14,135 bases of DNA from Burkholderiaceae bacterium (GCA_017853735.1 JAFMJA010000041.1:1-14135), one strand, 5' to 3'; shown: positions 1 through 8,276, counted from the first letter of the stretch. Translations and numbers: made by a program. The notes: generated by a model not told the origin, from the sequence alone.

Positions 1-312
1 GCTGGCGCCGCGGCCGTAGAGCCTGCCCTGGCGGTGGGTCGGTAAAAAGGGATCGCAGCTCCACTTTTCCACCGGCCCAGTGGGCACCACATCGGTATGA
101 CCTGCAAAGACCAGCAGGGGGGCATCGGGCTGGCTGACCCGTTTGGCCCAGAGGTTGGTGACGCGAAAATCCGCAGGTCCGCTGACAATGGTCTCGCAGC
201 TAAAGCCGATGGCTTGCAGACGGGAGCTGATCAGCGCCTGGCAGCCGGCATCCTCCGGTGTGACTGAGGGGATGGCCAGAAGCTGTTCGGTCAGTTGCAG
301 GGTGCGCGACAT
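1..312 (-). CDS. dapE: Succinyl-diaminopimelate desuccinylase, N-terminal part (cut by window edge)
   Basis: DapE is a cytoplasmic M20-family metallohydrolase that removes succinate from N-succinyl-LL-diaminopimelate, giving LL-diaminopimelate for lysine and peptidoglycan. The first 104 residues are present. They open with the usual short helix (MSRTLQLTEQLLAIPSVTPE), then the metal-binding strand FAGHTDVVPTGP with the first metal-ligand His at about residue 67. The fragment ends in GRGAS, just before the expected bridging Asp, so the catalytic core and dimerisation lid lie outside the window. The start at 312 was chosen because homologues begin this way and the upstream stop of pilU is only 7 bases away. 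There is no clear Shine-Dalgarno sequence, so translation is probably coupled to pilU. Identity is firm from the HTDVVP and GRG motifs and the neighbouring dapD and dapC. Confidence 0.95.
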   Translation of the reverse strand, partial: MSRTLQLTEQLLAIPSVTPEDAGCQALISSRLQAIGFSCETIVSGPADFRVTNLWAKRVSQPDAPLLVFAGHTDVVPTGPVEKWSCDPFLPTHRQGRLYGRGAS

Positions 313-319
313 AGGGGGC

Positions 320-1468
320 TCAGCGTTGCGGATCCAGCGTGATGTCGCCAAAGGACGGAGGCTCGGAAGGCAGGGGTGCAGAGCCGGCCGCTGTTCCCGC
401 TTTGAATTCGTTGTCCATGCGCCAGAGCAAGTTGTTGGGCGAATCCGCATTGGCCAGTCCCTCGGCGCGATCGACCACGCCCTGGGCAATCAGCCGTGCA
501 ATGTCTTGCTCAAAGGTTTGTGAGCCCTGCGCCATGGATTTTTCCAGGGCTTCCTTGACCCCAAAAAAATCACCTCGTTCGATCAGCTCGCCAATCAGCT
601 TGGTGTTGAGCATGACTTCCACTGCCGGGGTGCGGGTGCCGGCGATGGTACGCAGCAGGCGCTGAGAAATGATCGCGCGCAGCGAACTGGCCAGGTCATT
701 GAGCATGGCCGGTCGGACCTCGGCCGGATAAAAGCTCAGGATCCGGTTGAGTGCCTGATAACTGTTGTTGGCATGCATGGTGGCCAGGCAAAGATGGCCT
801 GACTGCGCAAAGGACATGGCCGCACCCATGGTTTCTCGGTCACGAATTTCCCCGATCAGGATGACATCGGGCGCCTGGCGCAGCGCGTTGCGCAGGGCGG
901 TGTTCAGAGATTCGGTGTCGGTGCCGATTTCGCGCTGGTTGATCACCGACTTGCGGTTGTTGAACAAGAATTCGATCGGATCTTCAACCGTCAGAATATG
1001 GCCCGACACCCGATGGTTGCGGTAATCGATCATGGAAGCCAGGGTGGTGCTCTTGCCGGCCCCGGTTGAGCCCACCATCAGGATCAGGCCGCGCTTTTCC
1101 ATGATCAGATCGGCCAGCACCATGGGGACCGACAAGGTCTCCAGGGCAGGGATCTCACCAGATACAAATCGAATGACAGCGGACACCGAGCCGCGCTGGT
1201 TCATCGCGCTGAGTCGAAAACGGCCCACCCCGGGCATGGGAATGCCCACATTGAGCTCATGGTTGCGGTCGAGATCTTCGAGCTGTTCGGTCGAGAGCAC
1301 CTCGGCTAGCAGGTTGCGTGGCGCATCCACTGGCAGCACCTGGTTGTTGATCGGCACGCAATTGCCGTTGATCTTGATGAGCACCGGGGAGTGGCATGCG
1401 ATGTAGATGTCCGAGGCACGCTTCTCAGCCATCAGGCGCAGGATTTTATCCATCGTGCCAGAACTCAT
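320..1468 (-). CDS. pilU: PilT/PilU-family type IV pilus retraction ATPase, PilU-like
   Basis: This is a cytoplasmic hexameric secretion-superfamily ATPase of 382 residues, normal for PilU. Visible motifs are Walker A GSTGAGKST (Lys139), the acidic Asp box VEDPIEF (161-167), Walker B DVILIGEIRD (201-210) and the His box ATMHANN (His232). The HANN...NRILSFYP stretch resembles PilU, whereas PilT usually has HTNSA...RIIDVFP, so I favour PilU. In the family PilU assists PilT in depolymerising pili for twitching motility, surface attachment and DNA uptake. Here it lies alone between dapD (61-base gap) and dapE (7-base gap), on the same strand, with no pilT or other pilus gene in the window. The ATG at 1468 has a weak AAGG/AGG-type site 10-16 bases upstream; a second in-frame ATG at 1453 has none. 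The C-terminal tail of about 30 residues is rich in Ala, Ser and Pro. Confidence 0.88.
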   Translation of the reverse strand: MSSGTMDKILRLMAEKRASDIYIACHSPVLIKINGNCVPINNQVLPVDAPRNLLAEVLSTEQLEDLDRNHELNVGIPMPGVGRFRLSAMNQRGSVSAVIRFVSGEIPALETLSVPMVLADLIMEKRGLILMVGSTGAGKSTTLASMIDYRNHRVSGHILTVEDPIEFLFNNRKSVINQREIGTDTESLNTALRNALRQAPDVILIGEIRDRETMGAAMSFAQSGHLCLATMHANNSYQALNRILSFYPAEVRPAMLNDLASSLRAIISQRLLRTIAGTRTPAVEVMLNTKLIGELIERGDFFGVKEALEKSMAQGSQTFEQDIARLIAQGVVDRAEGLANADSPNNLLWRMDNEFKAGTAAGSAPLPSEPPSFGDITLDPQR

Positions 1469-1529
1469 GCGGGCCTGCCTTTGCTGGTGGTCATTGGATC
1501 AAGGGTCAGTCTGTATCGATGGTGCTGGA

Positions 1530-2354
1530 TCAGTCGCGCAGCAAATCATTCAGACTGGTTTTGGCCCGGGTCTGTGCATCCACCCGTTTGACAATCACCG
1601 CGCAGTACAAACTGTATTTGCCATCGGCGCTGGGCAGGTTTCCTGAGACCACCACCGATCCGGCGGGTACACGGCCGTAGTGGATCTCGCCAGTGGTACG
1701 GTCATAGATCTTGGTGCTTTGGCCAATGTAGACGCCCATGGAAATCACCGAGTTTTCTTCCACCACCACGCCCTCGACAATTTCGGATCGGGCTCCGATG
1801 AAGCAGTTGTCCTCGATGATGGTGGGACCCGCCTGCACGGGCTCAAGCACCCCGCCGATGCCCACCCCGCCAGACAGGTGCACGTTCTTGCCGATCTGGG
1901 CACAGGAACCCACGGTGGCCCAGGTGTCGACCATGGTGTTTTCATCGACATAAGCGCCAATATTCACATAGGACGGCATCAGGATCGCGCCCTTGGCGAT
2001 GTAGCTACCTCGGCGAGCCACGGCGGGTGGCACCACCCTGACGCCGGTGGCGGCCATTTTTTCAGGGCTGAGATGGGAGAACTTGGTCTGGACCTTGTCA
2101 TAAAAACCCAGGTCGCCAGCCTTGATGATCTCGTTGTCCCGAAGTCGAAAAGACAGCAGTACGGCTTTTTTGATCCACTGATGAACCGTCCACTTGCCAA
2201 CGCCTGTTCGGGTGGCCACCCGCAGTCGGCCGGTGTTGAGTTCATTGATGACATGTTCGACCGCATCGGCCACATCCTTCGGGGCGCTCTTGGTGGAGAT
2301 GTTGGCACGCTGTTCCCAGGCGGCGTCGATGATTTCTTGCAGTTGTTGGCTCAT
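1530..2354 (-). CDS. dapD: 2,3,4,5-tetrahydropyridine-2,6-dicarboxylate N-succinyltransferase
   Basis: DapD transfers succinate from succinyl-CoA to tetrahydrodipicolinate, the committed step of the succinylase branch of diaminopimelate synthesis. The protein is a cytoplasmic trimer. The product is 274 residues, the same length as the E. coli enzyme. An N-terminal helical region (MSQQLQEIIDAAWEQRANIS) is followed from about residue 100 by hexapeptide repeats of a left-handed beta helix, for example NIGAYVDENTMVDTWATVG and GGVGIGGVLEP. The open frame runs 16 codons further upstream, to 2402. The ATG at 2354 was preferred because the family starts with the QQLQ-IIE/D-A helix and an AGGA site sits 9 bases before it. 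dapC lies upstream with a 54-base gap that holds a stem-loop, and pilU follows. No catalytic region is missing. Confidence 0.96.
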   Translation of the reverse strand: MSQQLQEIIDAAWEQRANISTKSAPKDVADAVEHVINELNTGRLRVATRTGVGKWTVHQWIKKAVLLSFRLRDNEIIKAGDLGFYDKVQTKFSHLSPEKMAATGVRVVPPAVARRGSYIAKGAILMPSYVNIGAYVDENTMVDTWATVGSCAQIGKNVHLSGGVGIGGVLEPVQAGPTIIEDNCFIGARSEIVEGVVVEENSVISMGVYIGQSTKIYDRTTGEIHYGRVPAGSVVVSGNLPSADGKYSLYCAVIVKRVDAQTRAKTSLNDLLRD

Positions 2355-2370
2355 GAGAATGATTCCTAGT

Positions 2371-2404
2371 GGGTGAACAACAGAGCCATCGCTCTGTGTC
2401 ACCC
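2371..2404 (-). promoter_or_regulatory. Stem-loop between dapC and dapD
   Basis: On the transcribed strand the gap between the dapC stop and the dapD start can fold into a two-part hairpin. The outer 6-bp stem is GGGTGA with TCACCC. Inside it is a small asymmetric internal loop, then a 7-bp stem ACAGAGC with GCTCTGT closed by the tetraloop GATG. The structure ends 3 bases before the AGGA ribosome binding site of dapD. No T-run follows, so it is not a standard intrinsic terminator. A role as an RNA stability or processing boundary, or in tuning dapD translation, is inference. The base pairing is read directly from the sequence. Confidence 0.6.
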
Positions 2405-2408
2405 GGTT

Positions 2409-3611
2409 TCAGGGTTTGGTGTTGACAAATTTGACAATGCGCTGGGCGGCTTCCACACATTCGGCAGTCTCGGCAACCAGTGCCATGCGGATGCGCCCGG
2501 CGCCGGGATTGATTCCGCCGACTTCGCGAGCGAGAAAGCTGCCCGGCAGCACGGTCACATTGTAATGAGCATAAAGCTCCCGGGCGAACAGAGTGTCGCT
2601 CCCGGCGCAGCAGTCTTTGACGCCGGCCCACAGGTAGAAGGCCGCATCGGGCAGGGCCACATCGAGCACCGGGGTCAGCATCGGCGTGACCTGGGCGAAT
2701 TTGGCGCGGTACTGGTTGCGGTTCTCGATCACATGCTGCTCATCGTTCCAGGCCGCCACGCTGGCGGCCTGCACCACGGTGCTCACCGCACATCCATGGT
2801 AGGTGCGGTAGAGCAGAAAAGGCTTGATCAGATTGGCATCTCCGGCCACAAAACCGCTGCGCATGCCTGGCACATTGCTGCGTTTTGACAGACTGGTCAG
2901 CGCGATCAGGTTCCGGAAATCCTTGCGTCCGAGCTTGCTGGCTGCTTCCAGGCCACCCAGAGGGGGCTCGTCACGAAAATAAATCTCGCTGTAGCACTCG
3001 TCTGAAGCAATCACAAAGCCATGCCGGTCACTCAGCTCGAACAGTTTCTTCCACTCCTGCAGTGACATGACCGCGCCGGTAGGATTGCCGGGTGAGCAGG
3101 TAAAAATGAGCTGGGTTCGTTGCCAGACTTCCTCAGGCACGCTGTCCCAGTCAATCGCGAAATTGCGTTGGGGGTCGCTGGACGCGTAATGCACATGGGC
3201 ACCCGCCAGCAAGGTGGCCCCCTCATAGATCTGGTAGAAGGGGTTGGGGCAGATCACCGTCGCGCCATCCTGGCTGCCGTCCACCACGGTCTGGGTCAGG
3301 GCAAACAGGGCTTCTCGAGAACCATTGACCGGCAAGACCTGGCTGGCCGGATCGACCTGTACCCCATAACGCCGCTGCAACCAGCCGGCCACAGACTGCT
3401 TGAATTCAGCCTCGCCTGCTGTCGCAGGGTAGACCGAGAGTCCTGAAAAATGCCTGGCCATGGCCTCAGTGATCAGGGCTGGCGTGGCGTGCTTGGGCTC
3501 ACCAATACCCAGGCTGATTGGGCGATAGGCCGGATTCGGACGGATGCCGGCAAAAAGCTGGCGTAGCCGCTCGAAGGGATAGGGTTGAAGGCGGGAAAGA
3601 TTCGGATTCAT
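2409..3611 (-). CDS. dapC: Succinyldiaminopimelate transaminase (class I/II PLP aminotransferase)
   Basis: DapC converts N-succinyl-2-amino-6-ketopimelate plus glutamate to N-succinyl-LL-diaminopimelate, the step between DapD and DapE. The 400-residue protein has a complete fold-type I aminotransferase pattern. It shows PNPFYQIYEG (aromatic stacking region), CSPGNPTG (Asn176), SDECYSE (Asp204 and Tyr207), LTSLSKRSN with the PLP Schiff-base Lys243, and a C-terminal GRIRMAL arginine for substrate carboxylate. Other class I aminotransferases share these motifs. The DapC assignment rests on the N-terminus (LQPYPFERL, LGIGEPKH) and on the adjacent dapD and dapE, and fits well. It appears to be the first gene of the leftward cluster. 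The ATG at 3611 lies within a short divergent region shared with smc. Confidence 0.93.
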   Translation of the reverse strand: MNPNLSRLQPYPFERLRQLFAGIRPNPAYRPISLGIGEPKHATPALITEAMARHFSGLSVYPATAGEAEFKQSVAGWLQRRYGVQVDPASQVLPVNGSREALFALTQTVVDGSQDGATVICPNPFYQIYEGATLLAGAHVHYASSDPQRNFAIDWDSVPEEVWQRTQLIFTCSPGNPTGAVMSLQEWKKLFELSDRHGFVIASDECYSEIYFRDEPPLGGLEAASKLGRKDFRNLIALTSLSKRSNVPGMRSGFVAGDANLIKPFLLYRTYHGCAVSTVVQAASVAAWNDEQHVIENRNQYRAKFAQVTPMLTPVLDVALPDAAFYLWAGVKDCCAGSDTLFARELYAHYNVTVLPGSFLAREVGGINPGAGRIRMALVAETAECVEAAQRIVKFVNTKP

Positions 3612-3615
3612 GGAG

Positions 3616-3631
3616 CCACATTATCCTGTGG
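3616..3631 (-). promoter_or_regulatory. Inverted repeat just upstream of the dapC start
   Basis: The repeat CCACA-6-TGTGG lies 4 bases before the dapC ATG on the minus strand. Its loop, GGATAA, carries the only purine-rich AGGA candidate for ribosome binding. The same bases also contain GATAAT, five of six matches to a -10 box, which would place the transcript start only a few bases before the ATG. I cannot decide between a hairpin that masks the ribosome site and a promoter for a nearly leaderless message. No well-spaced -35 box was found; TTGATG is 20 bases upstream. Confidence 0.3.
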
Positions 3632-3711
3632 CGCGCCCACGGTATCATCAAGTCTGGGGCCAAGCGGTTTGGGCTCGTAAAGATCAATCAAATCAATTAG
3701 TTAGGTTAGTT

Positions 3712-6700
3712 GTGCGTCTCACCTCGATCAAGCTGTCCGGGTTCAAATCCTTTGTCGAGCCCACCAATTTCCTGCTGCCCGGTCAACTGGTGGGGGTGGT
3801 CGGCCCCAACGGGTGCGGCAAATCCAACATCATCGATGCGGTGCGTTGGGTGCTGGGCGAAAGCCGTGCCAGCGAGCTGCGCGGTGAGTCGATGCAGGAC
3901 GTCATCTTCAACGGCACCACCAACCGCAAGCCTTCTGGTCGAGCCAGTGTGGAGCTGGTCTTTGACAACTCCGATTTTCGCGCGGGCGGGCAGTGGAGCC
4001 AGTATGGCGAGATTGCGGTCAAGCGGGTGCTGACCCGAGACGGCACTTCGAGCTACTACATCAACAACCAGCCAGTGCGTCGCCGCGATGTGCAGGATGT
4101 ATTCCTGGGCACCGGCCTGGGGCCTCGTGCCTACGCAATCATCGGCCAGGGCACGATCAGTCGCATCATCGAGTCCCGGCCCGAAGAGCTGCGTCTCTTC
4201 CTGGAGGAAGCTGCGGGTGTGTCCAAGTACAAGGAGCGTCGGCGCGAGACCGAAAACCGGCTGGCAGATACCCGCGAAAACCTGACCCGGGTGGAAGATA
4301 TCCTGCGCGAGCTCACTGCCAACCTGGAAAAACTGGAGCAGCAGGCTCTGGTTGCCCAGCAGTACAACACGCTGCAGGCCGATGCCAGCCTCAAGCAGCA
4401 TCAGCTCTGGTACCTGAAACAGGCCGAGGCCCAGAATGACCAGAACCGAATCCGCCTTGAGGTTGACAAGTCTGTGATCGAGTTGGAGTCAAGGGTTGCC
4501 AATCTGCGCCATATCGAAGCTGATCTGGAGTCCATCCGTCAGGCCCACTACAGCGCGGGGGATGAGGTCAACCAGGCCCAAGGCAAGCTGTATGAGGCCA
4601 CTGCGGAAGTGGGTCGGCTGGAAGCGGAAATCCGCTTTGTGGTGGAGGGACGCCAGCGGGTGCAGCAGCGATTGCTCAGCCTGCGTGAACAATCCAGCCA
4701 ATGGGCGACCCGCAAAACCGAGTCCCAAAGCGAAATCGATGGCCTGGCCCAGCAGATGCAAGAGGGCCAGCAGGCCAGACAGCAGGCCGATGCCAAACTT
4801 CAGGCGCAAGCGCAGGCCCTGCCGGAACTGGAAGAAGCCCTGCGCCAGGCGCAGCAACGTGCCAACGAACAGCGCGGGAGCGTCACCCAGGTACAGCAGC
4901 AGATCCAGGTCCTGGCCGCCGAGCAGCGCAGCCTGGATGAACAAACCCGGCAACTGCAGCAGCGCCAGGAACGCCTGCAAGCCGATCGCAAATCCTTGAC
5001 CGCACCCGATGAATCGCGCCTGCTTCACCTGCAGGCGCAATTGAGCGAGGCCAGGCGCAGCGCGGAACTGGCCCAGGCACGGCTGCAGGAACTGCAGGAC
5101 AGTGCCCCCAAACTGGATGAAGCCAGGCGAGCACAGCACGACATCGTCAATACAGAATCTGCCCGTCAGGCCGATCTCTCGGCCCGACTCGAAGCCCTCA
5201 AAGCCCTGCAGGAAAAGGTCAAGACCGATGGTCGGCTCCAGCCCTGGCTGGCCAAGCATGGTCTGGCTGGCATGCAGGCGCTCTGGAGCCGTCTGCACAT
5301 TGAGCAGGGCTGGGAAAACGCCCTGGAAGCTGCGCTGCGAGAGCGCATGGGCGCGCTGGAGGTCAGCCGCATCGATATGGTCAAGGCGTTCGCCGCTGAC
5401 TTGCCGCCGGCCAAACTGGCTTTTTACATGCCTGGGGCTGCTGCGCAGGCACAGGCATCGGGCAAGTTGCCTCGTCTGGTGGACCTGATGCGGGTGGACG
5501 ATGCCGGATTGAAAGCGGTATTGACCGATTGGCTGGGCGGCTGTTATGTCGCGCACAGTTTTGAGGAGGCGCTGGCACAGCGTGATCAGCTTCGCCCAGG
5601 AGAGGCGCTGTTTGTGAAAAGTGGTCATGCGGTCAGCGCCCACAGCGTGAGCTTTTATGCCCAGGATTCGGAGCAGGCTGGTTTACTGGGGCGGGCGCAG
5701 GACATCGAAAACCTGGAAAAGCAGTTGCGCGCCCAGTCCTTGATCAGTGAGGAGTCGCGCAGTGCATTGGCTCGCGCTGAAGCGGCTTATGCGGAGGTGT
5801 CGCAGTTATTGCTGAGTGCCCGGCGTGAGGCCAGCGAGAGCACGACCCGCGCGCATGACCTGCAGGTGGAAACCTTGCGCCTGTCCCAGCTGGCTGAGCA
5901 GACGCAAGCGCGCAGCACTCAGATTGGTGAAGACCTGAACGAAGTGGAGTCGCAGCTGGATTCCCTGCAACTGCGCCGTAGCCAGGCCGAAGGCCGCTTT
6001 CAGGAACTGGACATGCAGCTGGCGGACCAGCAGGAACGCCATGCCCAGTTGGACGAGCGTGTGCTCGAGGCGGGCCAGCAATTGAATGCCAGTCGTGAAC
6101 AACAACGTGAGCTTGAGCGGCTGGCGCAAGAATCGGCTTTTGTCCTGCGCGCACTCGATGCCCGCCAATCCGAGCTCTTGCGCACCATCGAAACTGCAGA
6201 TCAACAAGCCCAATCCCTGGTGCAACAGGAGCAGGCCGCCCAAGAGGAGTTGACCCGGCTGGATGATGCAGCCGCGCAGGCCGGTTTGCAAAGCGCGCTG
6301 GCCTTGAAGCTCGAGCGTGAGCAGGCTCTAGGCGCCAAGCGCAGCCTTTACGATGACCTGACCGCCAAGCTGCGTGCCAGTGATGAGCGCCGACTTCAGG
6401 TGGAGCGCGAGCTCGATCCGCTGCGCCAGCGCATCACCGACTTGCAGCTCAAGGAGCAGGCCGCACGCCTGGGCCTGGAGCAATATGCGCAATTGCTGGC
6501 CGATGCTCAGGCGGATCTGGAGCAGGTGGCTCTGTCCATTCGCGAGGGCAATGTGCGCCTGAGCGGTTTGCAGGGCGAGATTGATCGGCTACATCGCGAG
6601 ATTGCGGCGCTGGGTGCGGTGAACCTGGCCGCCTTGCAAGAGCTGGACCATGCGCGCGAGCGCAAGCAGTTTCTGGATGCCCAATCGGCTGACCTGAACG

Positions 6701-7227
6701 AGGCCATGACCACGCTTGAAAATGCGATCCGCAAGATCGATGCGGAAACCCGCGAGTTGCTCAGCAGCACCTTCACCACGGTCAACCAGCACTTTGGTCA
6801 AATGTTCCCGGAGCTGTTTGGTGGTGGGCAGGCCAAGCTGATCATGACTGGGGATGAAATTCTTGATGCAGGCGTTCAAGTCATGGCGCAGCCGCCTGGC
6901 AAGAAAAACCAGACCATCCATCTTCTCTCTGGCGGCGAAAAGGCCCTGACTGCGATCGCCCTGGTGTTTGCGATTTTCCAGCTCAACCCAGCACCGTTCT
7001 GTCTGCTCGATGAGGTGGACGCTCCACTGGATGACGCCAATACCGAACGCTACACCAAGCTGGTCAGCAGTATGAGTAAGAGCACCCAGTTCCTGTTCAT
7101 CAGCCACAATAAGATCGCCATGGAAATGGCCGAACAGTTGATTGGGGTGACCATGCAGGAGCAGGGCGTTTCACGTCTGGTGGCTGTCGATATGGAGTCG
7201 GCGGTATCCCTGTCGGAGATAGCTTGA
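3712..7227 (+). CDS. smc: Chromosome segregation protein SMC
   Basis: SMC is the long coiled-coil ATPase that, with ScpA and ScpB, loads on DNA and organises and separates sister chromosomes. From the GTG at 3712 it has 1171 residues, the usual length. The N-terminal head reads VRLTSIKLSGFKSFVEPTNF, then Walker A GPNGCGKSNIID with Lys37, the same number as in B. subtilis Smc. Two long Gln/Ala/Glu-rich coiled-coil arms flank a hinge at about residues 508-655. The C-terminal head has the ABC signature LLSGGEKALTA (near 1071) and Walker B FCLLDEVDAPLDD (Asp1100, Glu1101). The frame stays open back to an ATG at 3610, but those 34 residues have no family resemblance and would overlap the dapC start, so GTG was chosen. 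A weak TAGG lies 6-7 bases before it. scpA and scpB are not in the window. Confidence 0.97.
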   Translation: MRLTSIKLSGFKSFVEPTNFLLPGQLVGVVGPNGCGKSNIIDAVRWVLGESRASELRGESMQDVIFNGTTNRKPSGRASVELVFDNSDFRAGGQWSQYGEIAVKRVLTRDGTSSYYINNQPVRRRDVQDVFLGTGLGPRAYAIIGQGTISRIIESRPEELRLFLEEAAGVSKYKERRRETENRLADTRENLTRVEDILRELTANLEKLEQQALVAQQYNTLQADASLKQHQLWYLKQAEAQNDQNRIRLEVDKSVIELESRVANLRHIEADLESIRQAHYSAGDEVNQAQGKLYEATAEVGRLEAEIRFVVEGRQRVQQRLLSLREQSSQWATRKTESQSEIDGLAQQMQEGQQARQQADAKLQAQAQALPELEEALRQAQQRANEQRGSVTQVQQQIQVLAAEQRSLDEQTRQLQQRQERLQADRKSLTAPDESRLLHLQAQLSEARRSAELAQARLQELQDSAPKLDEARRAQHDIVNTESARQADLSARLEALKALQEKVKTDGRLQPWLAKHGLAGMQALWSRLHIEQGWENALEAALRERMGALEVSRIDMVKAFAADLPPAKLAFYMPGAAAQAQASGKLPRLVDLMRVDDAGLKAVLTDWLGGCYVAHSFEEALAQRDQLRPGEALFVKSGHAVSAHSVSFYAQDSEQAGLLGRAQDIENLEKQLRAQSLISEESRSALARAEAAYAEVSQLLLSARREASESTTRAHDLQVETLRLSQLAEQTQARSTQIGEDLNEVESQLDSLQLRRSQAEGRFQELDMQLADQQERHAQLDERVLEAGQQLNASREQQRELERLAQESAFVLRALDARQSELLRTIETADQQAQSLVQQEQAAQEELTRLDDAAAQAGLQSALALKLEREQALGAKRSLYDDLTAKLRASDERRLQVERELDPLRQRITDLQLKEQAARLGLEQYAQLLADAQADLEQVALSIREGNVRLSGLQGEIDRLHREIAALGAVNLAALQELDHARERKQFLDAQSADLNEAMTTLENAIRKIDAETRELLSSTFTTVNQHFGQMFPELFGGGQAKLIMTGDEILDAGVQVMAQPPGKKNQTIHLLSGGEKALTAIALVFAIFQLNPAPFCLLDEVDAPLDDANTERYTKLVSSMSKSTQFLFISHNKIAMEMAEQLIGVTMQEQGVSRLVAVDMESAVSLSEIA
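7215..7226 (+). promoter_or_regulatory. Ribosome binding site at the smc/zipA overlap
   Basis: GGAG at 7215-7218, inside the last codons of smc, lies 5 bases before a TTG codon at 7224 that overlaps the smc TGA stop as TTGA. This is a typical translational-coupling arrangement. It supports a TTG start for zipA, although the family N-terminus would also fit the ATG at 7236. Confidence 0.45.
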
Positions 7228-7235
7228 ACCTCAAT

Positions 7236-8276
7236 ATGAGCAGCATCCAGATCGGATTGGCAATTGCTGGCGGCCTGATTCTGGCGCTGGTGGTCCTGCA
7301 CAGTGCCTGGACCTCCCATCGCCGCCAACCTCGTCAGGCTGAGCCAGAGCCTGTGCGCCTGGAGCCTGGTGTCGAGCCTTCCCCTGAATCCCAGTCTGCG
7401 GACGATTCATCCCTGGACGCGCTGCCCCTGCCTTTGCCACTGGCCGACAAAACCAAGCCTCTACTCGACCCACTGATTGATGTGATTGCGCAGATTGATC
7501 TGGACGTCCCGGTACCCGGCGAGGCTGTGCTGACGCACCTGCCCCCGACCCGCCGGCTGGGTAGCAAGCCGTTGAACTTTGAAGGCCTGAATGAGCAGAC
7601 CGGCCAATGGGAGCCGCCCATGGCGGGTCAACGTTACTCCAGCCTGCAGGCAGGTGTGCAGCTTGCCAACCGCTCCGGGGCACTTAATGAAATCGAATAC
7701 TCTGAATTCGTGGTGAAAACTCAGGCCCTGGCGGATGGTCTGGGCGGCACCCCGGATTTCCCCGAAATGCTGGATGAAGTGGCACGTGCGCGTGAACTCG
7801 ATCAGTTTGCAGGTGCCCATGATGCCCAACTGAGTATCACCCTCAGGGCACGCAACGCCGCCTGGAGCCCCGGTTATGTGCACCAGCATGCCTCCCGTCT
7901 GGGCTTTGTTGCGGGCGTCATGCCTGGCCGCATGGTGCTGCCTGCTTCGGAGTCTGGCCTGCCACCGGTGTTGGCCCTGACCTTTGATGCGCAGGCGGCC
8001 CTGGCCGAAGACCCGGCGCAATCGGCGCTGTTTGTGGTGACCCTGACCCTGGACGTGCCCCAGGTCGGTCGGACCGAACAGCCGTTTGCGCGCATGCGCG
8101 AAGCTGCCGATCGGCTGGCCCAGGCAATGGATGGCAGCATCACCGATGACAACGGACAGCCGCTGGGCCAAGAGGCCCTGGACCAGATTGCCCAGGAGCT
8201 TGACAAGCTCTACAACACCCTGGAATCCCGTGACATTGCTGCAGGAACCCAGGTGGCACGTCGGCTGTTTTCATGA
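7236..8276 (+). CDS. zipA: Cell division protein ZipA (FtsZ-binding)
   Basis: ZipA is an inner-membrane division protein that tethers FtsZ polymers at the septum. The 346-residue product begins MSSIQIGLAIAGGLILALVV, the N-terminal membrane anchor typical of ZipA. A basic patch (SHRRQPRQ) and a long Pro/Glu/Ser/Leu-rich linker follow. The C-terminal domain of about 140 residues (from FAGAHDAQLSITLRARN to QVARRLFS) fits the ZipA FtsZ-binding domain. The sequence is weakly conserved in this family, so position between smc and ligA adds weight. Start choice is open: a TTG at 7224 overlaps the smc stop (TTGA) and has GGAG 5 bases upstream at 7215-7218. The ATG at 7236 matches family N-termini but its nearest GGAG is 17 bases away. 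Both give the same anchor, differing by four residues. Confidence 0.85.
   Translation: MSSIQIGLAIAGGLILALVVLHSAWTSHRRQPRQAEPEPVRLEPGVEPSPESQSADDSSLDALPLPLPLADKTKPLLDPLIDVIAQIDLDVPVPGEAVLTHLPPTRRLGSKPLNFEGLNEQTGQWEPPMAGQRYSSLQAGVQLANRSGALNEIEYSEFVVKTQALADGLGGTPDFPEMLDEVARARELDQFAGAHDAQLSITLRARNAAWSPGYVHQHASRLGFVAGVMPGRMVLPASESGLPPVLALTFDAQAALAEDPAQSALFVVTLTLDVPQVGRTEQPFARMREAADRLAQAMDGSITDDNGQPLGQEALDQIAQELDKLYNTLESRDIAAGTQVARRLFS

Noticed and set aside
1680..2369. 229-codon plus-strand ORF opposite dapD
   Set aside because: It lies wholly antisense to a clear dapD, has His/Gly/Asp-rich composition typical of a shadow frame and shows no domain.
2355..2402. 16-residue N-terminal extension of DapD
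   Set aside because: It would translate through the stem-loop and ribosome site. Homologues start at the MSQQLQ-type helix, giving exactly 274 residues.
3610..3711. 34-residue N-terminal extension of SMC from ATG 3610
   Set aside because: It has no family similarity and overlaps the dapC start. Starting at GTG 3712 puts the Walker A lysine at residue 37, as in known SMC proteins.
4489..5643. 384-codon minus-strand ORF opposite smc
   Set aside because: It is antisense to the SMC coiled coil and hinge. Its Leu/Gln/Phe-rich sequence mirrors the Gln/Glu/Lys codons of smc, and no motif or ribosome site is seen.
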